A stretch of 64,000 nt of DNA, from positions 434,001 through 498,000 of the forward strand of contig NZ_ONZI01000002.1 in NCBI RefSeq assembly GCF_900312995.1, in the 5' to 3' direction. The stretch comes from Kushneria phyllosphaerae (GTDB lineage Bacteria > Pseudomonadota > Gammaproteobacteria > Pseudomonadales > Halomonadaceae). Made by a program: the position numbers and the translations under genes. This document shows positions 56,172-64,000 of the stretch, piece after piece. Below the pieces are notes generated by a model. The model was not told where the DNA came from. It was given only the letters and a program-made list of their open reading frames with translations, and made no database searches. Within the stretch, counting starts at the first letter, position 1. Each line of letters starts with the position of its first letter.

Positions 56172-57236
56172 TCAGGCGCTGGCGGTGGAGCTTTGGCGCT
56201 GATACCAGTGACGCAGCGCCACGACTCTACCCGCCAGCCAGGGGGTTCGACGCAACAAAAATAGCAAGCGCTGCGGCAACGAGATGGTCTGATGATGCAT
56301 GCTGGTCGTGATCGCCTCTCGAAAGCCGCGATAGCGACCCGCTTGAAGATATTCCACCGAGGCGTAATACCAGCGCCGCGCCATGGCCAGCGTAATGGCT
56401 GGCGTATGAGACGCGTCGAGCTGGCCCGCCAGATGCGTCATGCACTCGGCGTGACGGGCCATGAAATCCTGATGGCGCGCATAACGTCTGTCATCTTCCA
56501 GCTGACGCTGCTGCTGCGACCACGAGCCCTGGGCATGCGTGCGATAGACCGCCATGACATCGGGCAGATAAAGCGCGCCGGCCGGACAGGCGGCCAAAAC
56601 CTGAAGATAAAAGTCACCAACCGGTGCCGTGGTATAAAACCATTCGGGCAGGCGCTCCAGTACGTGTCGATGCAACATCAATGACGGTGACGGACAGTAA
56701 TCACCGGTATGCACCAGCAGTTCATCAAGGGGCACGACGCGCTCATGATTGCGTCTGTCCTGGTCCTCAATGTGCAGGGTTTCCTTCTCGGGGCCGCGCC
56801 GTATCACGTTGTGATAGCTGATCGCGATGTCCGGTCGGGCCTGCATGGCGCGATACTGTCGGGCAAGCTTTTTCTCGTCACACCAGAAATCATCGCCTTC
56901 ACACAGCGCCAGATACGGGGCGCTGGCAAACCCTGCCGCCAGCGGCATGATTCTGTGCCCTTTCTGGTACTGATTGTCATCACGCAGTACGGCCCGAATG
57001 ACGCGCGGATAGCGACGGGCATATTCGGCGACGATTTCTGCCGTACCATCGGTCGAGGCATCGTCGTGCACAATGATTTCAAAGCAGAAATCCGTTTGCT
57101 GATGCAAAAAGCTCTCAATGGTCTCCCGTATATAGCCGGCCTGGTTGAAGGTCGTGCAGATAACGCTGACTTCCGGCGCGTCCGCCCCGGTCGGCCATTG
57201 CCGGACCAGCATCGCTTCAGTGGGTAGCGCGGGCAT
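56172..57236 (-). CDS. Family 2 glycosyltransferase
   Basis: 354 residues. GT-A fold: SVICTTFNQAGYIRETIESFLHQQ, IIVHDDASTDGTAEIV (nucleotide-sugar) and CEGDDFWCDEKKLARQ (DxD). It transfers a sugar to a growing surface polysaccharide. It is the last gene of the rmlB-led operon; its start overlaps the flippase end by 20 nt and has AGGAGA 6 nt upstream. Donor and acceptor are unknown. A C-terminal amphipathic stretch may attach it to the membrane. Confidence 0.85.
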   Translation of the reverse strand: MPALPTEAMLVRQWPTGADAPEVSVICTTFNQAGYIRETIESFLHQQTDFCFEIIVHDDASTDGTAEIVAEYARRYPRVIRAVLRDDNQYQKGHRIMPLAAGFASAPYLALCEGDDFWCDEKKLARQYRAMQARPDIAISYHNVIRRGPEKETLHIEDQDRRNHERVVPLDELLVHTGDYCPSPSLMLHRHVLERLPEWFYTTAPVGDFYLQVLAACPAGALYLPDVMAVYRTHAQGSWSQQQRQLEDDRRYARHQDFMARHAECMTHLAGQLDASHTPAITLAMARRWYYASVEYLQAGRYRGFREAITTSMHHQTISLPQRLLFLLRRTPWLAGRVVALRHWYQRQSSTASA

Positions 57237-58740
57237 GCTTTCTCTCCTGCAAACGGCGAATGATCATGTCGCGCCCGACCGAGGAAACAACCGCGTTGAC
57301 CAGCAAAATGGCAATGCCCATGCTCATCAGGCAGACAAAAATCCAGGGCCTGGGCAGCGTCCAGAGAGACAGCCCCAGCCACTGATAAAACAGCAGCATT
57401 AGCGCCGTGGCGACCGCGCAGGGCAAAATGTCCCGGGTCATCCACTCACGATGAATCCCCGGGGCAAACCTTGCATGCACAAACGGCGTCCAGAGCAAAA
57501 ACGAGAGAAGGCGAAAGCCACACCAGGCCACCGCCACACCGATCGCCTGCCACTGCCAGGCGGCCACCACCACCACCGGCACCACGATCAGGACAGAGAC
57601 CGTGTTGTAGATGACATGCAGGCGCAACTGACCATGGGCATACTGGAGATAATACTGAAAGGCGCCGATGGCCAGCAGCCCATTGCCCAGCGCATACCAG
57701 AGTAGAATGGGCGCGCCCCACCGGGCGGCCTCCATGTTACCGGTCCAGGCATACAGCAGCTGCCCACCGTAAAGGGCGACCATTCCGGCTACCGGCAGCA
57801 GAGTGGCCGCAATGAACTGGGAGGCACGGCGGTAAAGGCGCAGCATTTGCGCCTCCTCCTGACTGGCCAGAAGCCCCGTCATGCGGGGCATCAGAGCGCG
57901 GCTGATCGGCATGGTCAGCGTCATGATCGCGTTGGCCACCACCACAACCAGGGTGAAATAGCCGTATTCCGACAGCGGCAAAAACGAGGACAACAATAGC
58001 TTGTCGAGCTGCGTCATCAGTATCCAGATACCGGCCGTATAGGCCACGCCGCCGGCAAAGGGCAGCACCGGGCGCAGCACGGCCCATGAAAATCCCTGCC
58101 ACTGCTCGCGCCCGCCCAGCAGGCGATAGAACATCACGCCCAGCACCACAAGCTCCAGCAGTGCGATGGCAATCTGATATTCGAAATAGGCGCTGGGACG
58201 GGTGCTGACAAACTGCAAAATCAGCAGAACACCGACGAACTTGAACGTGGCAATCACGACATTGGCCACATTGAGCGAGACCTGACGCTCCAGTCCCTGG
58301 ATGCCGCTTCGATATAATGATGCCAGCCAGCGCATGCCGATCATGTACCCCATGAGCACAATGCACCAGGCCACCTCATCGCGTGACAGCGTCTTGACCT
58401 CGAGCCAGTTCGTGGCGATCCAGTCGCTGCCCAGCACGATCGACACCACCATGACGACTGCCAGCCCCAGAAACACGATTTCAAGGCTTCGCACCAGCCT
58501 GCGCAGCAGCTGCCACTGATCGCCCTGATGTGTTGCCGCCCGGGCCGTTTCGCGGGCAAGCGTGGGCGACATGCCCATGTCCAGAAGATTGAGCCAAGCT
58601 TGTAAAACGATGAAAAAACCCACCAGACCGTAGGCTTCCTCGCCCATCCAGGCCAGATAAAAGGGATAAACGACAATACCGATCAGCGTGGTGTAAAGCT
58701 GACCGGCATAGTTGGCAAGCGCATTGGCCTTGACCGACAC
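57217..58740 (-). CDS. Polysaccharide flippase (Wzx-like)
   Basis: 507 residues, about 12-14 membrane helices. N-terminal NYAGQLYTTLIGIVVYPFYLAWMG and the ETARA-type block are typical of the oligosaccharide/LPS flippase family (MOP superfamily). It moves undecaprenyl-linked repeat units across the inner membrane. The start is a GTG at 58740 with AGGAG six nt upstream. It lies between the ATP-grasp and GT2 genes. Confidence 0.83.
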   Translation of the reverse strand: MSVKANALANYAGQLYTTLIGIVVYPFYLAWMGEEAYGLVGFFIVLQAWLNLLDMGMSPTLARETARAATHQGDQWQLLRRLVRSLEIVFLGLAVVMVVSIVLGSDWIATNWLEVKTLSRDEVAWCIVLMGYMIGMRWLASLYRSGIQGLERQVSLNVANVVIATFKFVGVLLILQFVSTRPSAYFEYQIAIALLELVVLGVMFYRLLGGREQWQGFSWAVLRPVLPFAGGVAYTAGIWILMTQLDKLLLSSFLPLSEYGYFTLVVVVANAIMTLTMPISRALMPRMTGLLASQEEAQMLRLYRRASQFIAATLLPVAGMVALYGGQLLYAWTGNMEAARWGAPILLWYALGNGLLAIGAFQYYLQYAHGQLRLHVIYNTVSVLIVVPVVVVAAWQWQAIGVAVAWCGFRLLSFLLWTPFVHARFAPGIHREWMTRDILPCAVATALMLLFYQWLGLSLWTLPRPWIFVCLMSMGIAILLVNAVVSSVGRDMIIRRLQERKHARATH

Positions 58741-58778
58741 GTGGTACTCCTGTCAAACGAAACCGCGGGGCCTGTGGT

Positions 58779-59813
58779 TCAGGTATTTCTGGCCGATTCA
58801 GGGGCCTGCATGGGCACCAGTGCCTTGAGGCCGAAGGTTCCGACACGAGCCACACAGGGCACCGGTGACTGTCCCTGAGCCAGACGCACCAGCATTTCAG
58901 GATAGTTGGCACCCGCCAGATGCGAGAACGGATACCCACCGCCGAAGCGGGCATTAAACTCGATCACGGCCAGACGGTCACCACTGACCATGACGTCGAC
59001 ATCCAGATTGCCCACATGTCCCAGCTGACGCCCCAGTCGCTCGCCCAGTCGTGTCAGTTCAGGCATATCCACGACCTCGGCCACATCGGTCTCTCCCGAG
59101 CGCATGCGTACCTTGCGCTTGACGGTGGTCACCACATGATGGCGCTTGAAGTCGTTAAACACGTCAAGTCCGTATTCCTGACCTGAAATGCCTTCCTGGA
59201 TCAGTACATCGCCTCGGCCATCCTTTTCGATAACACGCTCTTCCATCAGCGTCAGGTAACTGCGGGCAATGCCACGGCGGGTATGCTCATGAAAAAAGCG
59301 CAGCTCATCGGCGTCACGGGCCATCTGCACGCCAATGGAACCCATGCCCCAGCGAGGCTTTATAAACAGCGGCCAGCGCACCTCACCCGCATCGACGGCT
59401 TCCAGTGCCGACGACAGTGACGCCCAGGTGCGTGGGCCATCAAAACCGTGCTCCTGCAAAAAGATCTGGGTACGCCATTTGTCGTTGGCAATATCCACGA
59501 CCGCCTCATCGGAAACGGCCACCTGAATGCCACGCTCGGCAAATCGCTTGCGGGCGGCGCTGAGAAAAGGCAGATCGATATCAAACAGTGACACCACCAG
59601 CCCGACCTTTTCCTTCTCGGCAATATCGAGCAACGCATCGATATAGCCCGGATCATTGACGCCAGGCACCTCATAGGCACGATCGGCGCGCCACATGCCA
59701 TCGGTCAGAGGGTCGCTATTGGCCGCGATCACGCGGCCCTGGCCGGCGAGCGCCTCACGAAAATAGTCCACCAGGTAGCCGCGCCGGCCCACGCAGGACA
59801 GCAGTATGTTCAT
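58779..59813 (-). CDS. ATP-grasp carboxylate-amine ligase (CarB-like)
   Basis: 344 residues. ILLSCVGRRGYLVDYFREAL opens a preATP-grasp domain; PLFIKPRWGMGSIGVQMA is the glycine-rich ATP loop, and VIEFNARFGGGYPFS carries the metal and ATP residues. Members attach a carboxylate to an amine via an acyl-phosphate. Inside a polysaccharide operon with a sugar aminotransferase and a GNAT gene, it may amide-link an acyl or aminoacyl group to the amino-sugar. This is inferred. Start at 59813 after GGAG. Confidence 0.72.
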   Translation of the reverse strand: MNILLSCVGRRGYLVDYFREALAGQGRVIAANSDPLTDGMWRADRAYEVPGVNDPGYIDALLDIAEKEKVGLVVSLFDIDLPFLSAARKRFAERGIQVAVSDEAVVDIANDKWRTQIFLQEHGFDGPRTWASLSSALEAVDAGEVRWPLFIKPRWGMGSIGVQMARDADELRFFHEHTRRGIARSYLTLMEERVIEKDGRGDVLIQEGISGQEYGLDVFNDFKRHHVVTTVKRKVRMRSGETDVAEVVDMPELTRLGERLGRQLGHVGNLDVDVMVSGDRLAVIEFNARFGGGYPFSHLAGANYPEMLVRLAQGQSPVPCVARVGTFGLKALVPMQAPESARNT

Positions 59814-59855
59814 GAATTCACTCCAGAGTCGCTGCAATGGGCCCACTGCATTGCA

Positions 59856-60356
59856 TTAACGGGCATGATCAGATGGATCATTGAGCACCATGTTCAGCTG
59901 CAGTGATTCGACGCCCCATTCATTGGTCTCCACACGCTCGACCACAAAACCCATCTCTTCATAAAAGGCCAGAATTTTGCCACGATGCCACGTTCTTGCC
60001 CGCAGATTGTGCATGCCGGCCGCTCGACAGGATTCAATGCCTCGGGTCAGCAGGGGCCTGGCAATCCCGCTGCCCCGATAGTTCGGCAACACACTGATGA
60101 AGGTGGCATAGGCCTGATGGTGCTCGAGATCATTGGCATAGCAGGCGATGGCCGCCACGACATCATCGCCATAGAGCACATAGTTGACCTCGGCCAGGCG
60201 CAGCAGCTTGTCCACGTAGTCAGGCAGATGATGCTGAGCTGACAGAGGCGGCTCAAACTCGTGCTCCACCTGCTCGATAAAGCGCAGAAACGCTTCCGGC
60301 GAGACTGCACGGTCGCGATGATGATAAAAGACAAGCCCTTGGGCATCGTTGCTCAT
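59856..60356 (-). CDS. GNAT-family N-acetyltransferase (amino-sugar acetylase candidate)
   Basis: 166 residues. GNAT motif A is LPNYRGSGIARPLLTRGIE, with AAGMHNLRARTWHRGKILAFYEEMGFVVERVE as the C-terminal beta/alpha part. Encoded directly after the sugar aminotransferase (4-nt overlap), it would fit a WecD-type role: acetylating a dTDP-4-amino sugar. Substrate is inferred from context only. Confidence 0.75.
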   Translation of the reverse strand: MSNDAQGLVFYHHRDRAVSPEAFLRFIEQVEHEFEPPLSAQHHLPDYVDKLLRLAEVNYVLYGDDVVAAIACYANDLEHHQAYATFISVLPNYRGSGIARPLLTRGIESCRAAGMHNLRARTWHRGKILAFYEEMGFVVERVETNEWGVESLQLNMVLNDPSDHAR

Positions 60357-61438
60357 GCGGTCTCCAGTAGCAGGGCTTCTTCGATATGACGCATCACCCT
60401 GTCGGCATCTTCCCGGGGCATGGTCACAAAATTGGGCAGGCACAGAACCCGAGCGGCGATATCCTCTGATACGGGCATATGAGCGCCATTACCCTCCACC
60501 GCACCAATGAGATTGAGCGAGGGATAAAAGTAGCGGCGCGGATGAATGTCCTGCTCGGCCAGATAGCGAAGCACCCTTTCTAGCTGCGCTTCACTTTGCA
60601 GCAGGACGGGATAATAGCCGTGATTGATCTCGGCCCCCGGGACCAGCCCCGGGCGCGTGATGGGCAGACCATGATGATCGATCCACCGATCATAAATCCC
60701 CGCGATACTGGCCCGGCTTTCAAGGATGTGCTCCAGCCAGGGCCAGAGCGCCAGCCCCATGGCGGCGTGCGCTTCCGAACCCTTGGCATTGATGCCGGCG
60801 CCGCCTTCCTGTCCAAAGGCACGCAGTGACGCGATGCGCCGGCTCAGATCGGCGTTGCGGGTAAACAGTGCCCCACCTTCGATGGTGTGAAAGAGCTTGG
60901 TGGCGTGAAAGCTGGTGATGCTGATATCGCCATAATCCAGCAGACTGCGACCGAGATGGCGCGACCCGAAAGCGTGCGCGCCGTCATAAATCACCTTCAG
61001 GTCATGACGCCGGGCGATGGCCTCGATGGCTTCCACATCACAGGGGTGGCCATAGATGTGGGTGGCCAGAATAGCGCAGGTCTCGGGCGTGATGGCCGCC
61101 TCGATACGTGCAGGATCCAGCGTCAGGGTCCAGGGCTCGATATCCACAAATACCGGGGTCAGTCCTTCCCACAGCAGCGCATTGAGGGTAGCCACGAAGG
61201 AAAACGGTGTCGTGATGACCTCGCCTTCCAGCGCCAGCGCCTTGAACGCCACCTGCAGCGCCAGCGTACCGTTGGCGACAAAGTGACAGTGGTCGATGCC
61301 GAGAAAGTCCTGAAGGTGGCCTTCAAAGGACTGCACCAGTGGCCCGTGATTGGTCAGCCACTGCCTTGAAAACATATCGTTGATATAGCGCTGATAATCC
61401 GCCTCGGGAGGCAGGAAAGGACGCGTAAAGGGGATCAT
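60353..61438 (-). CDS. DegT/DnrJ/EryC1/StrS-family sugar aminotransferase (VioA/WecE-like)
   Basis: 361 residues. PLP-dependent fold: [41 protein letters not shown] and [16 protein letters not shown] with the Schiff-base Lys. It aminates C4 (or C3) of a dTDP-4-keto-6-deoxy sugar. It follows rmlA with a 4-nt overlap and precedes the GNAT gene with another. It resembles VioA-type dTDP-4-amino-4,6-dideoxyglucose enzymes more than WecE. Confidence 0.82.
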   Translation of the reverse strand: MIPFTRPFLPPEADYQRYINDMFSRQWLTNHGPLVQSFEGHLQDFLGIDHCHFVANGTLALQVAFKALALEGEVITTPFSFVATLNALLWEGLTPVFVDIEPWTLTLDPARIEAAITPETCAILATHIYGHPCDVEAIEAIARRHDLKVIYDGAHAFGSRHLGRSLLDYGDISITSFHATKLFHTIEGGALFTRNADLSRRIASLRAFGQEGGAGINAKGSEAHAAMGLALWPWLEHILESRASIAGIYDRWIDHHGLPITRPGLVPGAEINHGYYPVLLQSEAQLERVLRYLAEQDIHPRRYFYPSLNLIGAVEGNGAHMPVSEDIAARVLCLPNFVTMPREDADRVMRHIEEALLLETA

Positions 61439-62304
61439 GGCGACTCCAGTAGCGAGATCAGGTACTGCCCGTAACCGTTTTTCTCCAGAGCGCGCCCTTC
61501 TGCCATCAGCGCGTCACTGTCGATCCAGCCGTTACGCCAGGCAATCTCTTCAAGACAGGCCACCTTGTAGCCCTGTCGCTTTTCGATGGTTTCGACAAAC
61601 TGGGCAGCTTCCAGCAGGCTTTCGTGGGTACCGGTATCAAGCCAGGCAAACCCGCGACCCAGCAGCTCGACATTGAGTCTGCCCCGCTCCAGATACGCCT
61701 GATTGACGCTGGTGATCTCCAGCTCCCCTCGGTGGGAAGGCCGAACATCACGGGCAATGTCGACCACGTCGTTGTCGTAAAAATAAAGACCGGTCACGGC
61801 ATAGCGTGATTTTGGCTCGACAGGCTTTTCTTCCAGCGACAGCACACGTTGCTCACTGTCAAATTCCACGACGCCAAAGCGCTCCGGGTCGCGCACCTGA
61901 TAGCCAAAGATCGTGGCACCAGTACCGCGCTCGACCGCACGCTTGAGACGCGGGACAAAACCGTGCCCGTAGAAGATGTTGTCTCCCAGCACCAAACAGA
62001 CACTGTCATTGCCGATAAAGGACTGGCCGATGAGAAATGCCTGCGCCAGCCCGTCAGGGCTGGGCTGCGCGGCGTATTCGATCGATATCCCGAAGCGCCC
62101 GCCATCCCCGAGAAGGCGCTTGAACAGGGGCTGCTCGACAGGCGTGGTAATGATCAGTACTTCCCGGATACCGGCCAGCATCAGTATCGACAGCGGATAG
62201 TAGATCATCGGCTTGTCATGGATGGGCAGCAGCTGCTTCGACACGCCCAGCGTGAGCGGATACAGCCGTGTACCGCTGCCGCCGGCTAAAATGATGCCTT
62301 TCAT
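61435..62304 (-). CDS. rmlA: Glucose-1-phosphate thymidylyltransferase
   Basis: 289 residues. [39 protein letters not shown] is the classic RmlA N-terminus (split here by description: GGSGTRLYP and KQLLP signatures). It makes dTDP-glucose. 4-nt overlaps with rmlB and the aminotransferase. Start at 62304 after a good family match. Confidence 0.96.
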   Translation of the reverse strand: MKGIILAGGSGTRLYPLTLGVSKQLLPIHDKPMIYYPLSILMLAGIREVLIITTPVEQPLFKRLLGDGGRFGISIEYAAQPSPDGLAQAFLIGQSFIGNDSVCLVLGDNIFYGHGFVPRLKRAVERGTGATIFGYQVRDPERFGVVEFDSEQRVLSLEEKPVEPKSRYAVTGLYFYDNDVVDIARDVRPSHRGELEITSVNQAYLERGRLNVELLGRGFAWLDTGTHESLLEAAQFVETIEKRQGYKVACLEEIAWRNGWIDSDALMAEGRALEKNGYGQYLISLLESP

Positions 62305-63371
62305 GCTGTCACCCTCAGGCCCTGACGCTCGCGGGTCTGTTCGACCTCGACGCCATGGCACCAGTCACCGTGCGCCAGAAACCACTGCACGGTCTTTTCG
62401 ATGCCGCTTTCGAAGCTCTCCTGTGGACGCCAGCCCAGCTCACGCTCAATGTGCGAGGCATCGATGGCGTAGCGCCGATCGTGCCCCGGGCGGTCGGTCA
62501 CATGAGTAATGAGGTCATGAAAGCGGCTAACACCGGCAGGATGGGGGACATCAAGGCGCTCGAGCACATCACAGATCGTGGTCACCACGTCGATATTGCG
62601 ACGCTCTTCATGACCACCGATGTTGTAGTTGGTGCCGATTTTTCCCTGCGTCATGACCAGGTGAAGCGCCCGGGCGTGATCCTCGACGTACAACCAGTCA
62701 CGGATCTGGTGGCCTTCCCCATACACCGGGATGTCGCGCCCCTGCAGGGCGTTGAGAATGACCAGCGGAATCAGCTTCTCCGGGAAGTGCCAAGGCCCAT
62801 AGTTGTTCGAGCAGTTCGTGATCAGGGTGGGCAGGTCGTAAGTGCGCTGCCATGCGCGCACGAGATGGTCGGCGCTGGCCTTGCTGGCGGCGTAGGGGGA
62901 ACTGGGCGCATAGGGTGACGTTTCGCTAAAGGGCGCGGCATCAAGGGCGAGATCCCCAAAGACCTCATCCGTTGAGACATGGTGAAAGCGAAAGCGCTCG
63001 CGCGCCTCACCTTCGAGCCCTTCATACCAGCTGCGGGCGGCTTCCAGCAGGTTAAAGACGCCAACAATGTTGGTGTCGATAAAGACAGCAGGGCCATCGA
63101 TGGAGCGGTCAACATGAGACTCGGCAGCCAGATGCACCACCACATCCGGTTGATGGGTCGAAAACAGCCGATCCAGCGCCGAGCGATCACGAATGTCTAC
63201 CTGTTCCAGGCAGTAGCGTGGGTCCTGGTCGATATCTTTCAGCGTGGCGGTATGTCCGGCATAGGTCAGACAGTCAACGTTTACGATACGGCAGGTATCG
63301 TGCGCGATAAGGTGGCGTATCAATGCCGAGCCGATAAACCCCGCACCTCCGGTAACGATGACAGTCTGCAT
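62301..63371 (-). CDS. rmlB: dTDP-glucose 4,6-dehydratase
   Basis: 356 residues. Extended [34 protein letters not shown] and [15 protein letters not shown] with Tyr-x3-Lys. It makes dTDP-4-keto-6-deoxyglucose, the substrate for the aminotransferase below. First gene of a tightly coupled operon that runs to the GT2 gene. rmlC and rmlD are not present, so the end product is not rhamnose here. Confidence 0.95.
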   Translation of the reverse strand: MQTVIVTGGAGFIGSALIRHLIAHDTCRIVNVDCLTYAGHTATLKDIDQDPRYCLEQVDIRDRSALDRLFSTHQPDVVVHLAAESHVDRSIDGPAVFIDTNIVGVFNLLEAARSWYEGLEGEARERFRFHHVSTDEVFGDLALDAAPFSETSPYAPSSPYAASKASADHLVRAWQRTYDLPTLITNCSNNYGPWHFPEKLIPLVILNALQGRDIPVYGEGHQIRDWLYVEDHARALHLVMTQGKIGTNYNIGGHEERRNIDVVTTICDVLERLDVPHPAGVSRFHDLITHVTDRPGHDRRYAIDASHIERELGWRPQESFESGIEKTVQWFLAHGDWCHGVEVEQTRERQGLRVTA

Positions 63372-63666
63372 GATGTGCTATCCCCTGATCTCATGTGCCG
63401 GCCCGACTTTTGTCTATAAGGATAATCGACACAAGAGAGTATTTTTCGTTGGCCACCAGCCTGACAGCAGTATTTGTTAATATAAAAATAATATTAATAA
63501 CAATGAATATTGGCTGGCATTGATAACGTAATAGTTACAGAGGATAGACAAACAAAATGCTCATATGTTGTGCCGAAACCGCCATGAATTATGGTTGCTC
63601 AGCACTTCCAGGAAAGACTGTCATTGACTATAAATAAAAGAATGGGATGTTGTAGGAAGTGCCATA
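63372..63666. other. AT-rich intergenic region upstream of rmlB
   Basis: No gene is supported. It must contain the rmlB promoter (minus strand). A loose inverted repeat GCACTTCC/GGAAGTGC spans about 63600-63660. No JUMPstart/ops element (GGCGGTAGC) was found. Confidence 0.4.
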
Positions 63667-63703
63667 CAAAAAAACGCCGCTCGTTATTAAACGAGGGCGT
63701 TTT
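63667..63703 (-). terminator. Terminator of the partial membrane-protein gene
   Basis: AAAACGCC and GGCGTTTT with an inner CTCGTT/AACGAG stem. On the minus strand it ends in T7, so it suits the gene at the right edge, 124 nt upstream. Confidence 0.88.
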
Positions 63704-63826
63704 CATGAATATGATGACTTTAAATATTGCTCGACAATTAAGTCTGCCAAAAAAATTTCAGTAAAAGTTAAGTTTTAATAGGCCCATCGTCATGGCGACC
63801 GGAGCGCTGATGCTGATATTGAATGC

Positions 63827-64000
63827 CTACGTCAGCGTCAATAACGCCAGAATGGACAGATGGGAGATCACCACCACGACCGTCAGCAGGGTACGCAGTG
63901 AGGTATACCAAGGCGGCAGGCGCTCAACGCTATCACTCTGGGCCTCATACAGACGAATCAATAAAAATCCCGTCATCAGTGCCAACAGCGCAAAGCGGGG
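63827..64000 (-). CDS. Partial small membrane protein (DUF3429-like C-terminus)
   Basis: Only the last 57 residues are inside the window; the gene continues beyond the right edge. It reads RFALLALMTGFLLIRLYE, then PPWYTSLRTLLTVVVVISHLSILALLTLT, two membrane helices with a PPWYTSLR link, similar to the C-terminal part of DUF3429 proteins (membrane, unknown function). Stop TAG at 63827-63829. The call rests on a short match. Confidence 0.5.
   Translation of the reverse strand, partial: PRFALLALMTGFLLIRLYEAQSDSVERLPPWYTSLRTLLTVVVVISHLSILALLTLT

Overview
The window reads as chromosome of a moderately halophilic gammaproteobacterium, most likely in the Halomonadaceae (Halomonas/Kushneria type). 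This is inferred from content and gene order: the rpsU-dnaG-rpoD block, tsaD-folB-folK, lptD-surA-rsmA-apaG-apaH, amgK-murU beside lptD, OsmC/Coq7/HIT/PrkB neighbours, and a very acidic insert in RpoD. No 16S gene or database search supports it. Coding density is high, and most genes have Shine-Dalgarno-supported starts, many in ATGA-overlap operons.

Layout. 1-5.6 kb is accessory: a frameshifted tyrosine integrase lies against the 3' end of tRNA-Ile2(CAU), then a YceI protein, then a compact prophage-derived module. The module has an S24 repressor divergent from a muramidase/holin lysis pair and followed by a beta-helix tailspike-like protein, with shared TTAACCA motifs and a 21-bp palindrome in the control regions. 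5.6-26.9 kb is mixed: aldo/keto reductase, LpxO, an EntD-type PPTase, a radical-SAM DNA-repair pair behind a near-ideal LexA box, transporters, MtgA, S-formylglutathione hydrolase, a Crp/Fnr regulator, an EAL phosphodiesterase, a 2OG-Fe oxygenase, Tag, a LapG-like protease, an HNH nuclease, an XRE-AzlC-AzlD operon, and SdaA with a divergent LysR regulator.

26.9-50.5 kb is mainly housekeeping. It covers transcription and replication initiation (RpoD, DnaG, RpsU), tRNA and folate genes, outer-membrane biogenesis (SurA, LptD), cell-wall recycling (AmgK-MurU), OsmC, an AI-2E exporter, a Coq7-like protein lacking most diiron glutamates, a NarK-type transporter, HIT, PrkB, PurD and RsmE. SurA has only one parvulin domain, and pdxA is absent from its usual place.

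50.5-56.1 kb holds a four-gene set whose families match the levulinate/4-hydroxyacyl-CoA route (Lva, ACAD10/11-type): CoA ligase, SDR, ACAD, and a kinase carrying a C-terminal extension that looks like its small partner protein. 56.2-63.4 kb is a seven-gene, single-direction surface-polysaccharide operon: rmlB, rmlA, sugar aminotransferase, GNAT, ATP-grasp, flippase, GT2. The window ends with an AT-rich gap, a terminator and the 3' end of a small membrane-protein gene.

The strongest leads are the fused 4-hydroxyacyl-CoA kinase cluster, the SOS-controlled radical-SAM repair pair, the repressor/lysis/tailspike module, and the ligand-poor Coq7 homologue.
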